This document shows positions 37,916 to 47,200 of a stretch of DNA of 64,000 nt, one piece after another (position 1 is the stretch's first letter; each line of letters starts with the position of its first letter). A program made the translations under genes and the position numbers. Source of the DNA: Nevskiaceae bacterium (GTDB taxonomy: Bacteria > Pseudomonadota > Gammaproteobacteria > Nevskiales > Nevskiaceae); contig SSEB01000004.1 in assembly GCA_008012115.1 (NCBI GenBank), positions 171,855-235,854 on the forward strand, read 5' to 3'. Under the pieces are notes generated by a model. It saw only the letters and a program-made list of their open reading frames with translations, did no database searches and was not told where the DNA came from.

Positions 37916-38857
37916 TTACCCCCTCGGATGATGCTGCCGGTGCAACTCGCGCAGCCGCTGCTGCGTGACGTGCGTGTAGATCTGCGTGGTGGAGAGATCG
38001 GCGTGGCCGAGAAGGGACTGCACCGCGCGCAGGTCGGCGCCGTGCTCCAGCAGGTGGGTGGCGAAGGCGTGGCGCAGCGTGTGCGGCGACAGCGGCGCGG
38101 TGACGCCCGCCTGCGCGGCGTAACGCTTGATCAGGTGCCAGAAATTGTGGCGCGTCATCGGCCCGCCGCGCGCGGTGATGAACAGCCAGTCGGAGGCCGC
38201 GCCCTGCGCCAGCAGTGGCCGCGCGTGGTCCAGGTAACGGCGCACCCAGTCCATCGCCCACTCGCCCATCGGCACCAGTCGCTCGCGCCCGCCCTTGCCC
38301 AGCACCTGCACCACACCCTGCTGCACGTTGATGCGCGGCAGCTCGACCAGCACCAGCTCCGATACACGCAGGCCGGAGGCATACATCAGCTCCAGCATGG
38401 CGCGGTCGCGCAGGCCCAGCTCGGTATCGGTGTCCGGCGCTTCGAGGATGCGCGTCACGTCGCCCTCGCTCAGCGTCTTGGGCAGGCGGCGCGGCAGCTT
38501 GGGCGATTCGAGCTGCGCGGTCGGATCGTCGCTGCGCTGGCGATCCATCACCAGGTGACGGTAGAACTGGCGCAGCGCCGACAGCAGGCGTGACTGCGAG
38601 CGCGCGTTGTAGCGCCCGGCCGCGCCCTGCGCGCGCGCGGCGAAGTAATCCTGGATGTCAGCCTCGCGCGCATCGGCAATCGGCACACGCCGCGGCGCCA
38701 GGTAGCGCGCGAACAGCAGCAGGTCGGAGCGGTAGCTGGCCTGGGTGTTGGGCGACAGGCCGCGTTCCATCCACAGCCGGTCGAGGAAGCGCAGCACCGC
38801 GGCCTCGTCCTCGGGATCGGGCTGCGGCGCAAAGATCGAGGCGGCTTCGGGGTTCAT
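37916..38857 (-). CDS. xerD: Tyrosine recombinase XerD
   Basis: 313 residues. Chromosome dimer resolution with XerC at dif. The N-terminal core-binding domain starts after MNPEAASIF with [20 protein letters not shown]. The catalytic domain has the first Arg in [11 protein letters not shown], the HxxR in [18 protein letters not shown], the Hxx[15 protein letters not shown] with nucleophile Tyr. XerD rather than XerC is chosen from [16 protein letters not shown] and the [16 protein letters not shown] box. ATG 38857 is the first Met giving the normal length; 19 bp separate it from the divergent plsC-like start. Confidence 0.92.
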   Translation of the reverse strand: MNPEAASIFAPQPDPEDEAAVLRFLDRLWMERGLSPNTQASYRSDLLLFARYLAPRRVPIADAREADIQDYFAARAQGAAGRYNARSQSRLLSALRQFYRHLVMDRQRSDDPTAQLESPKLPRRLPKTLSEGDVTRILEAPDTDTELGLRDRAMLELMYASGLRVSELVLVELPRINVQQGVVQVLGKGGRERLVPMGEWAMDWVRRYLDHARPLLAQGAASDWLFITARGGPMTRHNFWHLIKRYAAQAGVTAPLSPHTLRHAFATHLLEHGADLRAVQSLLGHADLSTTQIYTHVTQQRLRELHRQHHPRG

Positions 38858-38876
38858 CCACCTATAATAGCGGCCG
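38858..38876. promoter_or_regulatory. 19-bp divergent gap with a TATAAT box
   Basis: The sequence contains CTATAATAG, which reads TATAAT rightward and TATTAT leftward. The start codons of both genes lie within about 10 bp of it. If it is used as a -10 box in either direction, the mRNA would be leaderless or nearly so. No -35 match is evident on either side, so this is a weak call. Confidence 0.35.
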
Positions 38877-39629
38877 ATGCTTTCCCGATTCCTCAACTTC
38901 TTCTACGCGCCGCTGGCGCCGGCCGTATTCATCGTCGCCGCCATTCCGCTGTGCCTGCTGGTGATCGCGATGCCGACGCTGGCCCTGCGCCGCGCCGTCG
39001 GCCGTTACGGCGTGCGCCTGGCGCTGCTGTGCATCGGCGTGCCGCTGCGCGTGCGCGGCACCGAGCATCTGCCCGCCGGTCCCTGCCTGGTGGTCTCGAA
39101 TCACGCCAGCTATCTCGATGGGCTGGTGCTCACCGCCGCGTTGCCGGCGCGCTTCACCTTCGTGGTGCAGGACGGCGCCGCCACCTGGCCGCTGATCGGC
39201 CTGACCATCCGCCGCATGGGCGTCACCTTCGTCAACCGCAGCAACGCCCGCGAGGGTGCGCTGCAGACCCGCGCGCTGATCCGCCGCGTGCAGGACGGCG
39301 AGTCGCTGGCGATCTTCGCCGAAGGCACGTTCAAGCCGCAGTCCGGCCTGCTGCCGTTCAAGAACGGCGCCTTCATGATCGCGGTGCGCGCCGGCGTGCC
39401 GGTGGCGCCGGCGGCGATCCTCGGCTCGCGCCGGCTCTGGGGTGGCGGTCGCCGCCTGATGCGCTGGAGCCCGCTGACCATCGTGGTGCGCCCGCCGCTT
39501 TCACCGATCGGCCCGCACAAGGAAGCCGAAACCCATTTGCGCGACGGCGTGCGCGCCGAAGTGCTGGCGCTGTGCGGCGAGCCGGATCTCGCGCGTGGCG
39601 CCGCAGCGGAGTCCTCCGATGGTGCATGA
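38877..39629 (+). CDS. 1-acyl-sn-glycerol-3-phosphate acyltransferase family protein
   Basis: 250 residues. Acyltransfer to lysophospholipid or a similar acceptor. An N-terminal membrane stretch (PLAPAVFIVAAIPLCLLVIAM) is followed by the HX4D motif NHASYLDG, the GVTFVNRS block, and EGTFKPQSGLLPFKNGA. The latter is the substrate-binding motif EGT(R/F). It overlaps the next gene by 11 bp, so both are likely one transcript. The exact acyl acceptor is not predictable. Confidence 0.9.
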   Translation: MLSRFLNFFYAPLAPAVFIVAAIPLCLLVIAMPTLALRRAVGRYGVRLALLCIGVPLRVRGTEHLPAGPCLVVSNHASYLDGLVLTAALPARFTFVVQDGAATWPLIGLTIRRMGVTFVNRSNAREGALQTRALIRRVQDGESLAIFAEGTFKPQSGLLPFKNGAFMIAVRAGVPVAPAAILGSRRLWGGGRRLMRWSPLTIVVRPPLSPIGPHKEAETHLRDGVRAEVLALCGEPDLARGAAAESSDGA

Positions 39630-40950
39630 CCTGATCGGCAAATACCGCCGACGCTGGCGCAACTGGGCCGGCTCGGTCGAGGCGGTGCCCAACTTCCGCT
39701 CCTATCCGCAATCGCTCGATCAGATTCAGGCCGAAGTGCTGCGCGCCGCCGAAGAAGGCGAGCGTCTGCGCGTGGGCGGCAGCGGCCAGTCGTTCACGCC
39801 GCTGTGCTGGACCGACGAGAACCTGATGTCGCTGGACTATTTCAGCGGCATCGAATCAGTGGATGTGGAAACGCAGCGCGCCTGGGTGCGCTCCGGCACG
39901 ACACTGCAGACGCTGGCACTGGAGCTGTCCGAGCGCGGCCTGGCGCTGGACGTGCTCGGCAGCAGTGGCACGCAGACCCTGGCGGGCGCCATCAGCACCG
40001 GCACCCACGCCAGCGGCGTGCGCTTCGGCAACATGTGCACGCAGGTCAGCGCACTGCGCATGGTGATGGCGGACGGCTCGGTCAAGGTGTTCAGCGCCGC
40101 GGCAGACAAGGATGCCTTCGACGCGGCGCGCCTGTCGCTGGGCGCCCTCGGCGTGATCACCCACGTCGAGCTGCAGTGCGTGGACGCCTACCGCCTGCGC
40201 GGCCAGAGCACGCGCAGCCGTCTCAGCGGCACATTGCAGCGTCTAGACAGCCTCAAGAACGAGCATCGCCACTTCGAGTTTTCCTGGATGCCGTACTCGG
40301 ATACTGTCGTCCTGCGCACGATGGATCCCACGCGCGAGCCGGAAACCCTCGGCAGCACGTCGCTGGCGGCAAAGCAATCGCTGATCGAGAACGGTGCGCT
40401 ATGGGCGGCCTCGGCGATGGCGCGCCACCTGCCGCGCCGCACGCCCGCTGAGCGCTGGCTGATGACGCGCGGCGCGCGCAACCGCGACGGCATCGGCGAA
40501 CCTTACCGCCGCTACGAAACGCGCCGCATGGTGCGTTTCATCGAAACCGCCTACGGCGTTCCGGCAAAGCATCTGCCCGACGTGCTGGCACAGATGAGCC
40601 GCGTGATTCGCGGCCTCAACCTTGCCGTGCACATGCCCATCGAAGTGCGCTTCGTGCGCGCCGACGACATCTGGCTGTCACCCTGCTACCAGCGCGACAG
40701 CGCGATGATCTCGCTCAGCGCGCCCAAGGGCGTGCCGTTCCGTCCGTACTTCGATGCGATGAGCGAAATCTTCGACCGCTACGACGGCCGCCCGCACTGG
40801 GGCAAGCTGCACGACAAGACCTCGCACGATTTCGCGCAGCTCTACCCGCGCTACGCCAGCTTCCAGCGGCTGCGCGAAACCTTCGATCCCCACGGCGTGT
40901 TCCTCAATCCGCACCTGAGCGCGCTCATGGGCATCGACCGGCGGTATTGA
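39619..40950 (+). CDS. FAD-linked oxidase, D-arabinono-1,4-lactone oxidase type
   Basis: 443 residues. FAD_binding_4 domain with RVGGSGQSFTPLCWTD and SGTTLQTLALELSERGLAL, then TQTLAGAISTGTHASG, and a C-terminal ALO domain containing FEFSWMPYSDTVVLRT, VEIRF-like IEVRFVRADDIWLSPCY and RPHWGKLH. The last carries the HWGK motif in which the His-Trp-Gly-Lys pattern marks sugar-lactone oxidases. ATG 39619 overlaps the acyltransferase gene by 11 bp. The physiological substrate is not known for bacterial members. Confidence 0.88.
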   Translation: MVHDLIGKYRRRWRNWAGSVEAVPNFRSYPQSLDQIQAEVLRAAEEGERLRVGGSGQSFTPLCWTDENLMSLDYFSGIESVDVETQRAWVRSGTTLQTLALELSERGLALDVLGSSGTQTLAGAISTGTHASGVRFGNMCTQVSALRMVMADGSVKVFSAAADKDAFDAARLSLGALGVITHVELQCVDAYRLRGQSTRSRLSGTLQRLDSLKNEHRHFEFSWMPYSDTVVLRTMDPTREPETLGSTSLAAKQSLIENGALWAASAMARHLPRRTPAERWLMTRGARNRDGIGEPYRRYETRRMVRFIETAYGVPAKHLPDVLAQMSRVIRGLNLAVHMPIEVRFVRADDIWLSPCYQRDSAMISLSAPKGVPFRPYFDAMSEIFDRYDGRPHWGKLHDKTSHDFAQLYPRYASFQRLRETFDPHGVFLNPHLSALMGIDRRY

Positions 40951-40964
40951 GGCAACGGCCATCC

Positions 40965-42062
40965 ATGGCGGAACAACCGGCCAACCTCCCGCCGCGCGCA
41001 CGCTACGAGCGTGACCTGCAGCGCCCCGGCTTCCAGAGCGACGCCGCTCAGGCACACGCGGTCGACGCGCTGCAGCGTATCCACGACGAACTGATCGCCT
41101 CGCCGCCGAAGAAGCGGCTGCTGAGCAAGCATCCGCGCTGGCCGCGCGTGCCCGGCCTCTACATGTGGGGCGGCGTCGGGCGCGGCAAGACCTATCTGAT
41201 GGACCTGTTCTACGAGTCGTTGCCGTTCCGCGGCAAGATGCGCACGCACTTCCATCGCTTCATGCTCGAGGTACACGAGCGGCGCAAGCATCATCTCAAC
41301 GAAACCGATCCCATCGGCCGCGTCGCCGCCGAATTCGCCGACCAGGTGCGGGTGCTGTGCTTCGACGAATTCTTTGTCTCCGACATCGCCGACGCCATGA
41401 TTCTCGGCCGGCTGATGGAGGTGCTGTTCCAGCGCGGCGTCACCCTGGTCGCCACCTCGAACATCGCACCCGACGGTCTCTACAAGGACGGCCTGCAACG
41501 TCAGAATTTTCTGCCTGCCATCGACACGCTGAAGCGCAACGTCAGCGTGCTCAATGTCGATGGCGGCACCGACTATCGGCTGCGCGCCCTCACCCTGGCC
41601 GAGATTTACCACCATCCCTGCGACGCGGCGGCGGAGGCCGATCTCGCCCGCTGGTTCGACGCGCTGGCGCCGGAGGAAGGCGCGCGCGACACCGAGATGA
41701 CCGTGCACGGCCGCGTCATCTCGGCGCGACGGTTGGCCGATGGCGTGGTCTGGTTCGACTTCGCCGCCATCTGTGAAGGCCCGCGCAGCGCCGCCGACTA
41801 CATCGAGATCGGTCGCACCCACCACACCGTGCTGCTGTCGCGCGTGCCGCAACTCACGCTCGAGATGGAGGACGCCGCGCGCCGCTTCATCAATCTCGTC
41901 GACGAGTTCTACGACCGCGGCGTCAAGCTCATCATCGCCGCCGCGGTACCGCAGGCGCAGCTCTATGCGGGACAGAAACTGCGCTTCGAGTTTCAGCGGA
42001 CGCTGTCGCGCCTGCAGGAAATGCAGTCGCACGAATATCTCGCCAAGCCCCATTTGCCGTAG
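40965..42062 (+). CDS. zapE: Cell division ATPase ZapE (AFG1-like)
   Basis: 365 residues. AAA-type P-loop ATPase that in Escherichia coli acts on FtsZ under stress. Walker A is GGVGRGKTYLMD, Walker B RVLCFDEFFVSD, sensor LVATSNIAPDGLY, and the arginine region RQNFLPAIDTL. The family C-terminal domain ends LSRLQEMQSHEYLAKPHLP. ATG 40965 is preferred; an in-frame TTG at 40947 adds 6 residues. The DNA of the last 21 codons is repeated twice more downstream (see the repeat entry). Confidence 0.92.
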   Translation: MAEQPANLPPRARYERDLQRPGFQSDAAQAHAVDALQRIHDELIASPPKKRLLSKHPRWPRVPGLYMWGGVGRGKTYLMDLFYESLPFRGKMRTHFHRFMLEVHERRKHHLNETDPIGRVAAEFADQVRVLCFDEFFVSDIADAMILGRLMEVLFQRGVTLVATSNIAPDGLYKDGLQRQNFLPAIDTLKRNVSVLNVDGGTDYRLRALTLAEIYHHPCDAAAEADLARWFDALAPEEGARDTEMTVHGRVISARRLADGVVWFDFAAICEGPRSAADYIEIGRTHHTVLLSRVPQLTLEMEDAARRFINLVDEFYDRGVKLIIAAAVPQAQLYAGQKLRFEFQRTLSRLQEMQSHEYLAKPHLP

Positions 42063-42338
42063 CGCGTCCACGAGCACCGCGTCCCTGCGCCAGCTCCCGC
42101 ACCCGCGCGATGCGGCACCGTGTCGCTGGCGCACGCTGTCGCGCCCGCAGGAAATGCAGTCGCACGAGTACCTGGCCAAGCCCCATTTGCCATAACGCGC
42201 TCACCATCAACGCGTCCCTGCGCCAGCTCCCGCACCCACGCGACTCGGCACCGTCTCGCTGGCGCACGCTGTCGCGCCTGCAGGAAATGCAGTCGCACGA
42301 GTACCTGGCCAAGCTCCACTGGCCGTAACACGCTCAAC
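42000..42338 (+). repeat. 133-bp tandem repeat of the zapE 3' end, about 2.5 copies
   Basis: Unit starts are at 42000, 42133 and 42266, exactly 133 bp apart. Each begins ACGCTGTCGCGCC and continues through the last codons of zapE and its stop; stops fall at 42060, 42193 and 42326. Copies 2 and 3 encode the same last residues in a different frame from each other because 133 is not a multiple of three. Copies 1 and 2 differ mainly at third codon positions in the coding part (gaa/gag, tat/tac, ctc/ctg). Copy 3 loses similarity at about 42338, where repeat element E6 begins. Confidence 0.9.
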
Positions 42339-42339
42339 C

Positions 42340-42453
42340 GCCACCCGCTCTCGATCCCACAAGCGGGTTATAGGTTATAAAATATTAATTAATTATTTAT
42401 TTGTACAATATTATAAAACCATATTCCCCGGCATTTCGGCCCCAGCGGGTGGC
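42340..42453. repeat. 114-bp symmetric AT-core element, copy E6
   Basis: GCCACCCGCTC at 42340-42350 and CAGCGGGTGGC at 42443-42453, core 42374-42419 (GTTATAAAATATTAATTAAT...TATTATAAAAC). The left spacer contains a second AGCGGGT, which pairs with the left end to form a small extra inverted repeat. It starts at the end of the truncated third zapE repeat. The following 143 bp up to the fpr start contain a possible -10 (TACAAT near 42550) and no other clear signal. Confidence 0.83.
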
Positions 42454-42596
42454 CGCGCCACAGGCGGTTTCCGGCATATCGATATGAAAAAACGGCGATG
42501 AAGCCGTCTGCTCTACTTGGATGAGAACTCTGGCGGGCGCATTTCCTTACAATACGCGCGCTTTTTTGTCCGCCTGCTACGAGAGAGATCGATTTC

Positions 42597-43373
42597 ATGG
42601 CTGCCTTCGGAACCGAGACCGTCACGTCCGTCCACCACTGGAACAGCACGCTGTTCAGCTTCCGCACCACGCGCGATCCGTCGCTGCGTTTCCACAACGG
42701 ACATTTCGTGATGATCGGCCTGGAAGTGGACGGCAAGCCGCTGATGCGCGCCTATTCCATCGCCAGCGCCAACCACGACGATTTCCTCGAGTTCCTCAGC
42801 ATCAAGGTGCAGAACGGCCCGCTGACCTCGCGCCTGCAGCACCTCAAGGTCGGCGACCCGATCCTGGTCAGCCGCAAGCCGGTCGGCACCCTGGTGGTCT
42901 CCGACCTGCTGCCGGGCAAGAACGTCTACCTGTTCGGCACCGGCACCGGCCTGGCGCCGTTCATGAGCATCATCAAGGACCCGGAAACCTACGAGCGCTT
43001 CGAGAAGGTGATCCTGGTGCACGGCGTGCGCGAGGTCAGCGAACTGGCCTACTCCGACTACATCACCCACGAGCTGCCCAAGGACGAGAACATCGGCGAG
43101 CTGATCAGCAACCAGCTGATCTACTACCCGACCGTGACGCGCGAACCCTACCGCAACCGCGGCCGCCTCACCGACCTGATGGAGAGCGGCAAGCTGTTCA
43201 GCGACATCGGTCTGCCGCCGATCGATCCGAAGGTCGACCGCGCCATGATCTGCGGCAGCCCCAGCATGCTCAAGGACACCTGCGCGATCCTCGACGCCCG
43301 CGGTTTCAAGATTTCGCCGCACCAGGGCACGCCGGGCGACTACGTGATCGAGCGCGCCTTCGTCGAGAAGTAA
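42597..43373 (+). CDS. fpr: Ferredoxin--NADP reductase
   Basis: 258 residues. FAD motif MRAYSIASANHDD (RxYS), NADP-binding FGTGTGLAPFMSI, and CGSPSM, with the C-terminal VEK typical of the subclass-I bacterial enzymes. It moves electrons between NADPH and ferredoxin or flavodoxin and is linked to oxidative stress in several proteobacteria. Possible partner in this window: fdxA. A strong terminator follows at 43398. Confidence 0.94.
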   Translation: MAAFGTETVTSVHHWNSTLFSFRTTRDPSLRFHNGHFVMIGLEVDGKPLMRAYSIASANHDDFLEFLSIKVQNGPLTSRLQHLKVGDPILVSRKPVGTLVVSDLLPGKNVYLFGTGTGLAPFMSIIKDPETYERFEKVILVHGVREVSELAYSDYITHELPKDENIGELISNQLIYYPTVTREPYRNRGRLTDLMESGKLFSDIGLPPIDPKVDRAMICGSPSMLKDTCAILDARGFKISPHQGTPGDYVIERAFVEK

Positions 43374-43397
43374 ATCGCCGGCCGCAGCACCGGAAAA

Positions 43398-43420
43398 GCG
43401 CCGCTCGCGGCGCTTTTTTT
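43398..43420 (+). terminator. Rho-independent terminator after fpr
   Basis: GCGCCG-ctcg-CGGCGC followed by seven T residues, 25 bp after the fpr stop. Confidence 0.9.
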
Positions 43421-43551
43421 GTGGCCGGGCGTCCGGCTTGGCCCGTCACCGCGACCGGCCGTCCCCGCACCGCGCCCGCTGGTCGCGCGCGCCAGCGTCA
43501 CGGCCGCGCCGGCGCCAACAATAGCGCAGGCTTCATACGCGGGTGCCCGTC

Positions 43552-43956
43552 ATGCTGACAGAACTGATGATTCAACTGAGTCCGGCCAAGATGGTGCTCA
43601 GCGGGCTGCTGTTCTTCTGGGCATCGTGGATGGCGACCAAGAAGTTCCTGATCCTGGCCATCATCGGTTTGACCGCGGGCGAAACCAGCTGGAGCGCGCT
43701 GCAGGGCCAGGCCGATGCCATCGGCAGCAATCCCCTCGTGCTGAAACTGGCCTCCGCCGCCAACATGCCGATCAATCACGGCTCCGCGCTGGCGGCGCTG
43801 ATCGCCAACATCCTGCTGGCCTTGTCGATGATGGCGCTGGTGCAGGCCATGCGGACTTACGTCAAGGCCAAGCGCGCCGACATGGAAACCGAGCTGAGCA
43901 AGCTCGACGTCCAGGGCAATTCCCGCCTGACCTGGCGCCAGCCCTCGCGCCGCTAA
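43552..43956 (+). CDS. Small hypothetical membrane protein
   Basis: 134 residues, family not recognised. Two or three hydrophobic segments (MVLSGLLFFWASWMATKKFLILAIIGL and ALAALIANILLALSMMALVQA), with a charged C-terminal tail (YVKAKRADMETELSKLDVQG). The start could be GTG 43543 or ATG 43552; the latter is shorter and preferred. It stands alone between the fpr terminator and the hairpins before the large exoprotein gene. Confidence 0.55.
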   Translation: MLTELMIQLSPAKMVLSGLLFFWASWMATKKFLILAIIGLTAGETSWSALQGQADAIGSNPLVLKLASAANMPINHGSALAALIANILLALSMMALVQAMRTYVKAKRADMETELSKLDVQGNSRLTWRQPSRR

Positions 43957-44136
43957 CCGCGAACCCCTCGCCGCTGCCTGATCTGCGGTGACCGCGGGGC
44001 GCAGGGCCGCGCCATCATCCTTGTTCGGCATTAGCGCGCGGCTTGCGCAGGTTGTGCGCTGCCACCATCCGTCCGAAGAACTGGGCTCAGCCCCGAGACT
44101 GCAGGCGCTGCACGACGCGGGACCCCACACGCGTAT

Positions 44137-44192
44137 CGGGTGACGGTTCCGTGGAACCGTCACCCGTACAACCCCGCCGCCCAGCGGCGGGA
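44137..44192. terminator. Perfect 14-bp hairpin and a second stem-loop in the gap 43957-44205
   Basis: CGGGTGACGGTTCC (44137-44150) and its exact complement at 44153-44166 are separated by only GT. A second hairpin, CCCGCCGC-cca-GCGGCGGG, follows at about 44173-44192. They lie between converging genes and would end the leftward exoprotein transcript or the rightward small protein transcript. The first is strikingly perfect for its length. Confidence 0.6.
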
Positions 44193-44205
44193 TTCTCAAC
44201 CGCGC

Positions 44206-47200
44206 TCAGTGCCCGCGTCTGCGACGGCGCCACGCACCGGCCGCCATCAGGCCCAGGAGCACCGTCAGCGGCATCGCGCCGCCGCTACCGCCACCACTAC
44301 CGCTGCCACCACCCGTGGTTCCGCCCGTGGTGCCGCCGGTCGTGCCACCCGTGGTTCCGCCAGTGGTCCCGCCCGTGGTGCCACCGGTTGTACCACCCGT
44401 CGTGCCGCCGGTGGTGCCGCCGGTCGTCCCGCCAGTCGTGCCCCCTGTGGTGCCGCCCGGCACGCTCGGCGCGTAGCTCCAGATGCCGCGACCGTAGGTG
44501 GAGGCCAGCAGTACGTCGGGATTGCCCGGATGCACTTTCAGCGTGGTCACCGGCACATTCGGCAGCGTGCTGCCCAGCGGCGCCCAGCTGCTGCCGGCGG
44601 TATCGCTGGAGATGAACGCACCGATCTGGGTGCCGAGCACGATCTGGTTCTTGTACAGCTCCAGGCTCAAGGCGCTGATGTTGGGCAGATTGCCGGAGAT
44701 GTCGACAAAGCTTTCGCCGGCGTCGGTGGACTTGTAGACATGCCCGAAACCGATGTTCTTGGTGTTGTCGAGATAGGTGCCCGGCGGCGCCAGGTCGCCG
44801 CTGAGATACCCGCCGACCGCGATGTAGATCGTCTTCGGGTCCAGGGGATCGATCTTCAGCCAGTTGATGTAGCGGTTCGGCAGACCCGCAGCCGTGGCGA
44901 AGTGCCACCCATCGCTGGCGCCCTTCTTCGGCGGCTTGCTGCCGCCGACATTGGTGGCGATGCCGGCATGCACGCCCAGGTCGGGCCGGCCGAAGCCGCT
45001 GCAGCGCCCGCAGTAGGCGACATAGGCATTGGCGCCGTTGACGTCCAGCGCGCTGGTGATGTGCACCGAGCTGTCCGGTGCCAGGTTGGTACCCAGATCG
45101 AACACCGTCACCCAGGTGCAGGTGGCCGGCGCGGTGCCGGTGGGATCGTTCGAGGTGCAGGTGTTGGGACCGTCCAGCGTCTCGGCGATGTTCTGGCCGC
45201 CGGTGATCAGGTGCTTCGGGTCCTGCGGATCCATCGCGAACGGATTGGAGAAGCTGGGGTTGGTCAGCTGCGGGTTCATGTCCGTCCAGTTGGTGCCGCC
45301 ATCGGTGGTCACGCTGATGTCGCCGTTGGTGTACTCCTCGTAGGCGGTCTTGGCGTCGTTGGGATCGACCGCAACGAAGAAGCCGTCACCGCCGAACGCC
45401 ATGTACATCTTCTTGCTGACCGGATCGATCCTGCCGCTGCCGTTGTCCTGCAGGCCGAACCAGACCGTGCCGTCCTTGGCCACGGCCAGGTTGTAGGGCA
45501 GCGTGGTGTAGAGGCCGGCGTTGGCGCCGTTGCCCCAGCCCGCGTTGTCGGGATTGGCGCCGGCGGCGATGTGCTGCAGGTTGACACCGCCGTCGTTGCC
45601 GACGAACAGGTACACGCCGCCGCTGCCATCGGGCACCAGCAGGCTGGAGTGCTGATCGGGATGCGTGGTGGTATCTGCGTTGGGCGGATTGCGCGTCGGG
45701 CAGATCGGCGGGATCGGCAGACCGAGCGCGCCCAGGTTGAGGCCACCGCAGGAGGTGCCGGCGTAGTAGGCGCCGATCACGTGATAGTCGGCGGGTCCCG
45801 ACTGCAGCGTGCCGTTCTGCGGCACTGCGCTGGAGATGCTGGCCCAGACTTCCTCCAGACCGAAGAACAGGCGCGCCGGCACGTTCTGCGAGGTCACCGT
45901 CGGATCCGGCCGCACCCAGAGGTTGTACCAGGCCTGCACGCCCGGACCATAGCCGGTTGCCTGGTTGGCACCCGCCAGGGCGCTGCCGCTGCTGGGCAAC
46001 TGAACCTCAGCGGCATCCGCCGCGCGGGTCCAGGTGTCACCGAAATCCGAGGAGATGTAGAGGCCGTTGAAGACGGTCGGGATGCCGCCGACCGGCAGCG
46101 CCGGCACGCCGAGATCGGCGGGATTGACGTCGATGCCCGGCAGGCCGCCGTTCATCAGGATCGCGTCCTGCACCACCGCGTAGACGTAGTTGTGATCCTG
46201 GTCGGCACCGTCGGCGACGCCGAAGGCGACGCGGCCGATGCGGTTGGCCGGCGTGAAGCCGTTGGGCAGATTGGTGTTGGCCGCCGAGACGTTCAGCATC
46301 GTGAAGCTGCCGACCGCGCCAGTGTCGGAACGATACAGGCCATTGCCGGGCGAGCGCACGGTGCCGTCGTGGAAGGTGTTGGCATTGCCCAGCTGGAAGC
46401 CGACCGCCGCGAGCACACGACCACCGGCCACCTTGCCGCTGCCGCCGGGCGCCTGCACCGTCACCGAGGTGACGACCGTCGCGAACTGGCAGGGACCGAG
46501 CGTCTCGACGCCGCTGCAGTCGATCTTCTTGCCGCTGGGGTCGAGCGCATAGGTCGGCAGCTTGACGTTGCTGAAGCTGCGGCCAGCGTCGGTGGAACGA
46601 TACAGGCCGCGGCTGGTCGCGGCGTAGACCGTGCCCGGGTGGGCGGCGTCGACCGCCAGCTCAAAGCCGAACAGGCCGTCGGGGATGCCGGTGGCATGGG
46701 TCCAGGTGGCGCCGAGATCGGTGCTCCAGTAGGCGCCAAGGCCGCCGTAGGACGGACTACCGAGGAAATCGGAATTGCCGCTCAGCACCACCAGTGTGCC
46801 CGGCGCGGTGCCGGCACCCGGCAGCCAGGCCACGGCGCCGTTGTTGGTGGTCGGCAGGTTGTCGCCGATCGCCGTCCAGGTGGGGCCATTGGCGCTGGCC
46901 CAGTCGGTGCTGGCCCAGAGGCCGCCGTTGCCCGGCAGCGCGAACACCCGCTTGGCGGCAGGATCGTAAGCGAAGCTGTCGACGCGGCCGCTGAGCGTGG
47001 CCAGGCCCTCGCCGTTGACGTTGGGATAGTTGGCATCGTTGGCGATCAGCGGCGCCAGGCCGTAGGCGCTCCAAGTGCCGGCGGCATTGGGCACCGTGGC
47101 GACCAACGCCTGCATCGCCGCCTTCTGCTGCACGGCGGCGCGGATCGCGCCTGGCGGCGGCGCGCCGAGCTTGGCCTGCCACTGCGCCGCGTTCTGCGCC

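Noticed and set aside
44311..44460. Regular short repeats as a CRISPR array.
   Set aside because: The unit is 12 bp without spacers and encodes GGTT in frame within the exoprotein gene.
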